Positions 1-6,228 of a stretch of 6,762 bases of DNA are shown here, piece by piece; positions within the stretch are counted from its first letter, which is position 1; every line of letters starts with the position of its first letter. The stretch is from a bacterium. GTDB lineage: Bacteria; Latescibacterota; UBA2968; GCA-2709665. The notes beneath the pieces were generated by a model that made no database searches, was not told the origin of the DNA, and saw only the letters and a program-made list of their open reading frames with translations. The stretch is taken from NCBI GenBank assembly GCA_027619145.1, contig JAQCGA010000226.1, forward strand, positions 1 through 6,762, in the 5' to 3' direction. The translations under genes were made by a program, and so were the position numbers.

Positions 1-226
1 TAAAACCGTAGTGCGCGTGAATCAAATCGTACGAACATTCCCCCAGGCGTCTCTGGAGTTCGAATATTCCTTTCAGATAGTTCCACCTGGAGGCCACACC
101 GTTCACAAACTGCACCTCAATCTGTACCCCCGCATCGGTCAGAGACTCGGCCTGTGTTTTCACAAACGTCCCCAGGCCCGGATGCTCCTGCGTGGGGTAC
201 ATATTCGTAACAATCAAAACCTTCAT
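1..226 (-). CDS. GT4-family glycosyltransferase, N-terminal fragment (runs off left edge)
   Basis: The first 75 codons of a cytoplasmic or membrane-associated GT-B glycosyltransferase are visible; the rest lies beyond the left edge. The protein opens with a Rossmann strand, MKVLIVTNMYPT, followed by HPGLGTFVKTQAESL (residues 15 to 29). It then has an AGVQIEVQFVNG strand and DLIHAHYGF at residues 67 to 75. This order is the characteristic N-terminal (acceptor-side) signature of GT4 enzymes, which transfer sugars from nucleotide-sugar donors in polysaccharide assembly. The catalytic C-terminal half with the E-x7-E motif is off-window, so donor and linkage cannot be predicted. The ATG at 224-226 is chosen because it begins the conserved strand directly. 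It lies 20 bases after the stop of the Wzy-like gene, with only a weak TGGA as possible ribosome binding site. It is probably the downstream member of the same operon. Confidence 0.9.
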   Translation of the reverse strand, partial: MKVLIVTNMYPTQEHPGLGTFVKTQAESLTDAGVQIEVQFVNGVASRWNYLKGIFELQRRLGECSYDLIHAHYGF

Positions 227-246
227 GAGAAATTCCAGTAAGACTT

Positions 247-1746
247 TCAGGAGACGTTCGGTAAAGTCCGGCGAAGCGATCGGAGTTTTCCTACTGCGAG
301 TCCCGCCATCATCCAGTAGGGCCCCATCAGCAGAGGCCGCTCTAAGAACGTGTCAAAAAATGAGCTTACCAGAATAACGATCGTGGAGAGATAAAGGGTA
401 ATTCCCAGCGTCTTGTAGAAAGGGTCGGGATCCCGGATTGCGAGGCGAACAAAAGATACCATGAGGGCACCTGCAAGGCTCAAGAAAAAGATGAAACCAA
501 TCAATCCCAGTTCAACGAACAGTGAGATCAAACTCGAGAACGGAGCGGCAAGCGTCACGCTCTTATATCCGTGATGTACAAACCCCTCCTGGTAGAGATC
601 TACAAAATGGCGCTTTGCAGGCAAGCTGGTAAATGGAGGAATAAACGATGGCAACTGCGATCCGTACAATTTAAAAAGCGTATCATAAGCCCGGCTATTG
701 GCCGCTCGGGACCCAACCGTACCGGGCCCTGTACCGGTAAGCCAACTGTAAAACTCATCGGGAATTTCCCCCAGCGCTCTCGTTAAAAAAACGTATTTGT
801 GGTTATAATACGGGCGCTGGATATAAACCATGTACGATTCTCCAAAAGATGTTGAAGGAACCGTCACCAGTTGATAGACCAGGATACAGACCAAACTGCC
901 CACAGCCACCCCCCCCAGGATCATTTGCCTGCATCTCATAAAGGGGCGTAAGTCCTTAAAGAGCAGGAGAAGCGGCAACCCGATCGCAAGTGCGATCAGA
1001 ATGCTGTAATGGAGCACCCGTGTATGCGTCCACTCTTGCATCACAATCAACCACACGATCAGCCCAAACCGTACCCAGCGATGCTTAAGAAAAAAGAAAT
1101 AATCCCAGGAGATTCTTTTTTGGAGAGAGATAGCCACCAGAAAAAGCAAACACCCTCCAAACAGAAAAGAAATCGAAGGCTGGCGCGCGGCCCCGGTAGC
1201 CCAGTCTCCAGGAATCAGGTACCATTGATGCACAATTGCGTGGTATGCAATCAGAATGCTCTGCCACAGTACACAGACCAGAAGAAATCGGGTAAGGTTG
1301 CGAATCTCGGCGCCCTGTCCGCCGGCCTGAACTGCAACTGGAAACAGAACCATCGGGCATCCGAAGGTTAACAGGTAAAACCAAAATGCCCCCGGGTTGA
1401 ACTCGATATATTGCGAAACAACATACGAAAAAAAACACCACGTCAATAAAACGAAAATCCAACGTTGAGGTCTCGAGATCAAAAAACCCGGTCTTGCTTT
1501 CAACAATAACAAAGTTGGCAAAAGAGAAATACAGTATGCAAACATCAACTGCTCATTGCCCAGAAAGGCCAGCCCAATTCCGACCTTGAGGAACGTGTAC
1601 AGTTTACCTCTAACATGGGCCCCAAAAATCAACACGGCACCAATCCCGTAAATTGCTTTTTGTGGCAGGGGCACCATTCCAAACTTCCCCATCCAAACAA
1701 CCACAAAAAGAACACCCCATGCCAGATCGGACCGTTTCATGCTCAT
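247..1746 (-). CDS. O-antigen polymerase/ligase-like polytopic membrane protein (Wzy/WaaL-like)
   Basis: This 499-residue inner-membrane protein has about ten to twelve hydrophobic segments and a large periplasmic loop at roughly residues 300 to 400. Loop features fit the O-antigen polymerase/ligase superfamily: GTGPGTVGSR at 338-347 resembles the glycine-rich G-x-GPG-x-x-G-S motif, and PFSSLISLFVELGLIG at 402-417 sits where many members have an H-N-x-Y/F-L stretch before ELG-x-x-G. The His-Asn of that motif is absent here. Such proteins polymerise lipid-linked repeat units or ligate glycans to an acceptor; which one cannot be decided from sequence. It starts 9 bases after the lipoprotein stop and is followed 20 bases later by a GT4 gene. 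The annotated ATG (1744-1746) may not be the true start: GGTAAG at 1747-1752 abuts it but lies 6 bases before the ATG of Met3 (1738-1740). Family identification is by hydropathy and motif only. Confidence 0.72.
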   Translation of the reverse strand: MSMKRSDLAWGVLFVVVWMGKFGMVPLPQKAIYGIGAVLIFGAHVRGKLYTFLKVGIGLAFLGNEQLMFAYCISLLPTLLLLKARPGFLISRPQRWIFVLLTWCFFSYVVSQYIEFNPGAFWFYLLTFGCPMVLFPVAVQAGGQGAEIRNLTRFLLVCVLWQSILIAYHAIVHQWYLIPGDWATGAARQPSISFLFGGCLLFLVAISLQKRISWDYFFFLKHRWVRFGLIVWLIVMQEWTHTRVLHYSILIALAIGLPLLLLFKDLRPFMRCRQMILGGVAVGSLVCILVYQLVTVPSTSFGESYMVYIQRPYYNHKYVFLTRALGEIPDEFYSWLTGTGPGTVGSRAANSRAYDTLFKLYGSQLPSFIPPFTSLPAKRHFVDLYQEGFVHHGYKSVTLAAPFSSLISLFVELGLIGFIFFLSLAGALMVSFVRLAIRDPDPFYKTLGITLYLSTIVILVSSFFDTFLERPLLMGPYWMMAGLAVGKLRSLRRTLPNVS

Positions 1747-1752
1747 CTTACC
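1747..1752 (-). promoter_or_regulatory. possible ribosome binding site deciding the Wzy-like start
   Basis: GGTAAG on the minus strand immediately abuts the first ATG (1744-1746) but is spaced a normal 6 bases from the second in-frame ATG (1738-1740). This favours translation from Met3, two codons shorter than the longest frame. The match to a Shine-Dalgarno sequence is only partial. Confidence 0.35.
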
Positions 1753-1755
1753 AGG

Positions 1756-2748
1756 TTAAAGGAAAAAGGCCGTAATTCTCCCCGAAATTCTCTGAATGGA
1801 TACCACAGGATCATAGATAGGGCGAACCTGGACCAGCAGTCGGATAAATCGGTTCTCCGGACAGGGAATTGGCTTGTCCGGTTCAAACCAGGTGGCACCC
1901 CGAAAAACCTCATCGGGTTCCCCGTTGATATGCTCCGCCTTCATTGCAGATACCGCTTTCACCCGGATATGAACCAGTTGCGATAGCGCACTAACCCGAC
2001 CCCATATACGAACATAGGGTAATAGCACATCACTGATCCCCAGTTGAGGCTTGTCGAATACAATATTGAGAAATCGCGCATTCACAGAAGTGGAATCCAG
2101 ATTTGCAACAATCTCATACTGCCCGCCATACGGCTTCTTTTGCTCTAATTTCTCTCTTGCATCTTCTGGAAGCCAACCTTCCCCTACCAGGGTATATGGA
2201 CCAGATTCAGCTTTGCTTGCGCGAACCAGAACATGGGGTAAGTACTGGTTCGGGTAATGGGAAATGACAGCCAGTTCTACTCTGGTAAAAGTAAACACCT
2301 GCTTAAAGTCGAAAAGGGCATGGTAATGAAAACCTTCCCATCTGGCTGGCCAGTTGAAAGAAACATCCGACTGAAGAACACCCTGCATATTGTGACTTAC
2401 CGTTACAGGCTGATCCAGTTGTCCTTTCGCGGTCATATAGAGGCCAGTGATGTCACGCGTGCGTGTATACGAAAAGAAATTACCTATTCGGGGCGTTCCA
2501 TTGTTGGTCAGACAATATTCCCGTTCCAAAACCTGCTGTCCACCCTCAAGGTCAAAATCAAGTTTCAGATCCTCCCATCGATACACGTCTCTCTCTTCTC
2601 CAAAATCAACAACTCCCGAAACAAATACTCCTTCCTGAGTTGAAGACTTCTGGAAGACGGCATCGGCCGTTCTCCTCTCCTCAATGCCGCACCCGGTGCC
2701 CCAAAGGAAAACCAGTGAGACCACAAATAATATGCGCCGTCCAGGCAT
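1756..2748 (-). CDS. predicted lipoprotein with discoidin (F5/8 type C)-like domain
   Basis: This is a 330-residue exported protein. Residues 4 to 20 form a short type II signal peptide: Arg-Arg, a hydrophobic core LFVVSLVFL, then WGTGC with Cys20 as the likely lipidated residue. The lipobox is slightly atypical, with Gly instead of Leu at -3. Residues about 115 to 252 resemble an F5/8 type C (discoidin) beta-sandwich: FDFKQVFTFTRVELAV parallels the 'iDLG..~I..v.l' strand, VLVRASKAESGPYTLVG the 'v.vS.DG..f..vg' strand, and ARFLNIVF with YVRIWGRV the closing strands. Residues about 258 to 330 form a second beta-rich module with NRFIRLLVQVRP, like the 'RyiQ.rv.l' strand of extracellular domains. 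Discoidin folds usually bind glycans or lipids; no enzyme motif is visible. The ATG overlaps the TGA of the upstream membrane glycosyltransferase (TGATG), implying translational coupling and a shared task. Domain assignment is by pattern only. Confidence 0.75.
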   Translation of the reverse strand: MPGRRILFVVSLVFLWGTGCGIEERRTADAVFQKSSTQEGVFVSGVVDFGEERDVYRWEDLKLDFDLEGGQQVLEREYCLTNNGTPRIGNFFSYTRTRDITGLYMTAKGQLDQPVTVSHNMQGVLQSDVSFNWPARWEGFHYHALFDFKQVFTFTRVELAVISHYPNQYLPHVLVRASKAESGPYTLVGEGWLPEDAREKLEQKKPYGGQYEIVANLDSTSVNARFLNIVFDKPQLGISDVLLPYVRIWGRVSALSQLVHIRVKAVSAMKAEHINGEPDEVFRGATWFEPDKPIPCPENRFIRLLVQVRPIYDPVVSIQRISGRITAFFL

Positions 2749-5135
2749 CAGGAACCGCTCCTGTCCGCCAAGAACTGCAACTGAATCCGATCGCCTCTAC
2801 GAACATCAAGGAGGGGAAGCCATAAGTCTTTCTCCCCACCCGAGGACAAATGCTGGTACAAAAAAGTACTTCGGGTCGCATCCACACGCTCAATTTCAAC
2901 TTTTATATAATCGAATGGAATATACGGAACATCCGCATCCTGTTTCTGAACCATCTGCATCCGGACCGGCCCACTCCCCATCCCGGATACAGCCTGAACT
3001 TCCAGAATGGAAGGGTTGTTCTTCCTTTCAAGCACAGCTTCCTGGAATGTACCCTCTCCAAACCGAACGGATTCTATCCGAATGTCCATATGCTCTGCAT
3101 TGCTATCTTTTACCCTCTTATGTATATATGTTGCAGGGTTCAAAACCGGCTCTTTCGTCCAGGATGCACCCTGCAGAGACCCAAGCAAATCCCTGGGATC
3201 CACATCCAGCACCACTTCTTTCTCACCGCTGGTCAATAAATACTCCGTCGCGATCAAACTGTCTCCGGAAGCGAACCTCTCAATTCCTGCAATCGAATGC
3301 CTTGCCGGTAGCTCAAAAGGTAGGATCGTATAGCGACAGACAACCTCCTGTCCCGCAAACCGGGCAGGCAGACGAGCATAGACCAGATCCGCATATTCAG
3401 GAATTGCTACTGGAAAAACCTCGTCCTCTATTGAAAGCAGGAGCGTATGGGCAGAATGCGCCAGGCATTTTCTATCTAACCGAATCCTGATCAGTGGCTC
3501 ATCCCCTTCCACAAACAATCGGACGTCATGTTGAGCTCTTTCTTCAACACTTCCATTCGCTTCACTTCCACCATCTTTTTTTATTTTATAGAGATAGATA
3601 TCCGTATAGCCGGTGGAAAGTGCCCTGAATATCTTTAACAATTTTACATTCTGGGAGCAATATTCGTTAAGAGAAGATGCCTTGAACGGCACAAGTAGAG
3701 CGTACTCGTACCGGTCCGTAATATGCTCCATCCACTTCGGATCCTTCACATAATTTGAAAACTGTTCCTGGGAATACTTTCGGGCATCTATAGTGACCAG
3801 ATCTGAAAGTAAAAAAGACGATCCAGCAGGAATGTACTTTTCAATCCAACTGCTCGCAATTCCCTTGCTCGACGGCACCGTCGCGTAGTAGTTGAACTCA
3901 TTCGCATACGCAAACGGAGCCTTGAGCATCCACCCCAGAACCAGGCACATACAAACCGCACGAAAAGCCCGGTTAGCAACAAACCGATCTACTGTGTAAC
4001 GGAATAACACATGAAGCGCATAGGCGGCAAGCAACGCCATAACAAAGATACAGACGTGGTACTCTCTATAGAGATTTGAAGCAAGCGTTGGAAGCTTTAG
4101 TAAGAGAAAGGACATGGGAAACACCAGGAGGGTATATTCTCTGAGCCTGCGCCGGAAGAGTACTGCGCCGAACCCTCCGATTGCAAAGTAAACCGGCACC
4201 TGTCCGGCAAACATACTGGGGAAAGTATTCTCCAGGAGAAACTTCAGCGTATCCAGCGTCATATAATAATGATACCACGGATGTATAATACCGCCCTGGG
4301 CTTTAAGATCCACCTGGAACATCTCTATCGCCCATATAAAATCGTCAAAATAGATCAGCAGGTTCGGATTGGTTCCAAATACGCCAACAAACGAAGCCAG
4401 ACCGGCGGCCATCAGTTTGAACGGAACAAATCGCTCTCGACCCTTAAGAGCATTTGCAAAATATACGAAGGCAATGGGAAAGACCATAAATGCCCCGGGC
4501 AATTTCGTTCCTGCGGAAAGACCGCAGAACAACCCTGCCCACACATACTGACTGGTCTTCCGTTCTTCAGCAGCACGAAGCAGAAAATACATCGAGACCG
4601 TAGCAAAAAAGATCATGGGGACATCGACTTTTGCAATCTTACTATTCATAAAATAATAAGGAGAAATCCCCATCATCAAAACCGCCATCAGCGCAATCCG
4701 CTCCTCCCGAAAAACCAGCTTTCCAATCCTGTACGTCATCATCAACGCGCCGGCCGAACACAAGATGACCAGCATGCGTCCAATCAGTTGAATAAACTGG
4801 TAATTACCGGTCAATTCCAGCGGAGTAGAATAAGCCCCAAACAGCGAACCAATTAGATAAACAGCATGAATAACAACAATATAAACATAGTGAAAACAGT
4901 GAGGCGGTCCGATCATCGTTTGAAAATAGTCGTGGCGTCCGGGAGGCGGTGGGCTGCTGGTCTGGTGAGGGATCCAATCTCCTGTCATATACATCAGCCC
5001 TGGAGATATCAACAGCATATATTCATCGTGCTGAAAAATGCTCGACGGGGAAGTAAAACCACCCCCCCAGGCATAAATCACCATGAAGCCAAGAACCAGT
5101 ACAATGACGAGCCAGTGTTTACGGAATGCTTTCAT
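2748..5135 (-). CDS. GT39/PMT-like integral membrane glycosyltransferase with beta-rich C-terminal extension
   Basis: This 795-residue GT-C fold protein probably transfers a sugar from a polyprenyl-phosphate donor on the periplasmic face. A first membrane helix at about 7-23 is followed by a periplasmic loop with QHDEY (Asp37-Glu38), the expected position of the acidic catalytic residue in GT39/ArnT/PMT enzymes. About eleven further helices run to about residue 408. Two stretches match the family: SPYYFMNSKIAKVDVP (158-173) and AGTKLPGAFMVFP (208-220). Residues about 420-520 form the periplasmic region that usually ends these proteins (WIEKYIPAGSSFLLSD, then TDIYLYKI). Residues about 530-795 are an extra soluble, beta-rich region I do not recognise. 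The first loop carries a PPPP run at 62-65. The start at 5133-5135 begins with a basic residue pair and a hydrophobic helix; a GGAG lies 14 bases upstream, too far to be convincing. Substrate is unknown; lipid A, protein or glycan acceptors are all possible. Confidence 0.82.
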   Translation of the reverse strand: MKAFRKHWLVIVLVLGFMVIYAWGGGFTSPSSIFQHDEYMLLISPGLMYMTGDWIPHQTSSPPPPGRHDYFQTMIGPPHCFHYVYIVVIHAVYLIGSLFGAYSTPLELTGNYQFIQLIGRMLVILCSAGALMMTYRIGKLVFREERIALMAVLMMGISPYYFMNSKIAKVDVPMIFFATVSMYFLLRAAEERKTSQYVWAGLFCGLSAGTKLPGAFMVFPIAFVYFANALKGRERFVPFKLMAAGLASFVGVFGTNPNLLIYFDDFIWAIEMFQVDLKAQGGIIHPWYHYYMTLDTLKFLLENTFPSMFAGQVPVYFAIGGFGAVLFRRRLREYTLLVFPMSFLLLKLPTLASNLYREYHVCIFVMALLAAYALHVLFRYTVDRFVANRAFRAVCMCLVLGWMLKAPFAYANEFNYYATVPSSKGIASSWIEKYIPAGSSFLLSDLVTIDARKYSQEQFSNYVKDPKWMEHITDRYEYALLVPFKASSLNEYCSQNVKLLKIFRALSTGYTDIYLYKIKKDGGSEANGSVEERAQHDVRLFVEGDEPLIRIRLDRKCLAHSAHTLLLSIEDEVFPVAIPEYADLVYARLPARFAGQEVVCRYTILPFELPARHSIAGIERFASGDSLIATEYLLTSGEKEVVLDVDPRDLLGSLQGASWTKEPVLNPATYIHKRVKDSNAEHMDIRIESVRFGEGTFQEAVLERKNNPSILEVQAVSGMGSGPVRMQMVQKQDADVPYIPFDYIKVEIERVDATRSTFLYQHLSSGGEKDLWLPLLDVRRGDRIQLQFLADRSGS
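2758..2762 (-). promoter_or_regulatory. ribosome binding site of the lipoprotein gene
   Basis: AGGAG on the minus strand lies 9 bases before the ATG at 2746-2748, inside the last codons of the upstream glycosyltransferase. Together with the TGATG stop/start overlap it supports this start and translational coupling of the two genes. Confidence 0.6.
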
Positions 5136-5160
5136 CTGTTGGGATCGTACTCCAAGAAAA

Positions 5161-5188
5161 ATCTTATAGCGTATTCAAAGGAAGTCAA
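5161..5188 (-). promoter_or_regulatory. weak sigma70-like promoter candidate in the 105-base gap
   Basis: On the minus strand, TTGACT (5183-5188) is followed after 16 bases by TAAGAT (5161-5166), which matches the -10 consensus at 4 of 6 positions. An overlapping TATAAG (5163-5168) sits only 14 bases away. A further TTGACA (5208-5213) has no good -10 partner. The element lies in the only sizeable intergenic gap, before the membrane glycosyltransferase gene, and could start a secondary transcript. Such matches arise by chance easily, and no terminator hairpin is visible in the gap. Confidence 0.22.
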
Positions 5189-5240
5189 CAGAACAACTGC
5201 AGGCTGATGTCAACTGGCATTTGGGTTTCTACAACAGTTA

Positions 5241-6197
5241 TTATTCTGATTCACTCTTTTGGAAACCGAATGCTCCAAGCTTTGTTTCTACAATGTACAA
5301 GGGGCGCATCTTTACTTCATCGTAAATCCGAGCAATATATTCCCCCAGAATTCCCAGAATGATAAACTGGGTGCTTCCAAAAAAGAGGATCAGGCCTACT
5401 TCACTGGCCCACCCGGGAATGGCTTTAAACGAAATATATTTTGAATAAATCACATAAGCCGACAACACAGCCGCAAAACAAAACATCAGAAAGCCCAGAA
5501 ACGTTGCAAGTCGCAAAGGAACCTTCGAAGACGAAATCAGGCTGTCCATGGAAAGCAAAACCAGCCTGCTGAAACTCACTCTGGGCTTATCGTCATAACG
5601 CGCCAATCGCGGCACCTGGATTCCGGTCTGTTTGAAACCGACCCAGAACCTCAAACCCGGAAGATAACGATTTCGCTCTTTAAACCGGTTCAACTCATCA
5701 ATGACACGCCGCGACATAATACAGAAAAGACCGGCATCCGAAGGCACATGAATCTCGGACAGCGCATGGTTGACCCTGTGAAAAGCCGAAAAGGCCAGCC
5801 GCTTGAGAAAATTCTCCTTTCTATCTGTCCTCAGGGCATAAACAACGTCATACCCTTCCTGCCACATCTGGATGAACCGGGGAAGTGTTGAAGGATCGTC
5901 CTGCAAATCGCAATCCATCAGAATTACGGCCGATCCCGATGCATGTTCCAGGCCGGCCGTTACGGCAACATGCTGACCAAAATTCCTGGACAGATTGATC
6001 AGCTTAACGCGGTGGTCCTTCTCGTGTAGCGCCGCAACCTCTTCATCGGTCCCGTCGCGGCTCCCGTCATTCACAAATATGATTTCAAAATTGAAACCGG
6101 CTTGTTCAATCGCCTCTCCGGCGGCCCGGTACACAGGCTCAATGGCTCCGGCTTCATTGTAGGCCGGGATGACGACTGAAACGACTTGTTGACTCAT
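5241..6197 (-). CDS. polyprenyl-phosphate glycosyltransferase, GT2 (DPM1/GtrB/ArnC type)
   Basis: This complete 318-residue enzyme is anchored to the inner membrane with its catalytic domain in the cytoplasm. It likely transfers a sugar from a nucleotide donor to undecaprenyl phosphate, making a lipid-linked sugar for periplasmic glycosyltransferases. The GT-A domain shows VVIPAYNE (8-15), FVNDGSRDGT (41-50), LSRNFGQH (69-76) and the metal-binding DCDLQDDP (95-102, DxD at Asp95/Asp97). It also has SDAGLFCIMSRRV (153-165), typical of the DPM1-like clade. An amphipathic stretch (about 210-228) precedes two membrane helices at about 229-251 and 265-288, as in GtrB and ArnC. Length is normal for the family. 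The ATG at 6195-6197 starts just before the first strand and is the only reasonable start. It lies 31 bases after the methyltransferase stop with a poor ribosome binding site. The sugar cannot be deduced. It is the natural donor supplier for the GT39-like enzyme downstream. Confidence 0.94.
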   Translation of the reverse strand: MSQQVVSVVIPAYNEAGAIEPVYRAAGEAIEQAGFNFEIIFVNDGSRDGTDEEVAALHEKDHRVKLINLSRNFGQHVAVTAGLEHASGSAVILMDCDLQDDPSTLPRFIQMWQEGYDVVYALRTDRKENFLKRLAFSAFHRVNHALSEIHVPSDAGLFCIMSRRVIDELNRFKERNRYLPGLRFWVGFKQTGIQVPRLARYDDKPRVSFSRLVLLSMDSLISSSKVPLRLATFLGFLMFCFAAVLSAYVIYSKYISFKAIPGWASEVGLILFFGSTQFIILGILGEYIARIYDEVKMRPLYIVETKLGAFGFQKSESE

Positions 6198-6228
6198 GAA
6201 AAATGCACTTTCTGTAGAGGCGAAAAAC

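Noticed and set aside
1085..1462. A 125-codon minus-strand open frame within the Wzy-like gene
   Set aside because: It is a frame-shifted shadow of the same strand. The 499-residue frame is continuous through it with normal membrane-helix pattern, so there is no sign of a frameshift or nested gene.
2684..3490. A 268-codon open frame on the plus strand
   Set aside because: It lies antisense to the end of the membrane glycosyltransferase and start of the lipoprotein. Its product is rich in Pro, Ser, His and Gln without any domain-like pattern, whereas the minus-strand frames have clear family motifs.
4269..4856. A 195-codon open frame on the plus strand
   Set aside because: It is antisense to the membrane-helix region of the GT39-like gene. 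Its product is rich in Lys, Asn, His and Gln, as expected from the complement of hydrophobic helix codons.
5136..5240. Possible terminator or attenuator hairpin in the gap
   Set aside because: The best pairing found was a 5-base AACTG/CAGTT with an 18-base loop and no following T run, which is not enough to call.
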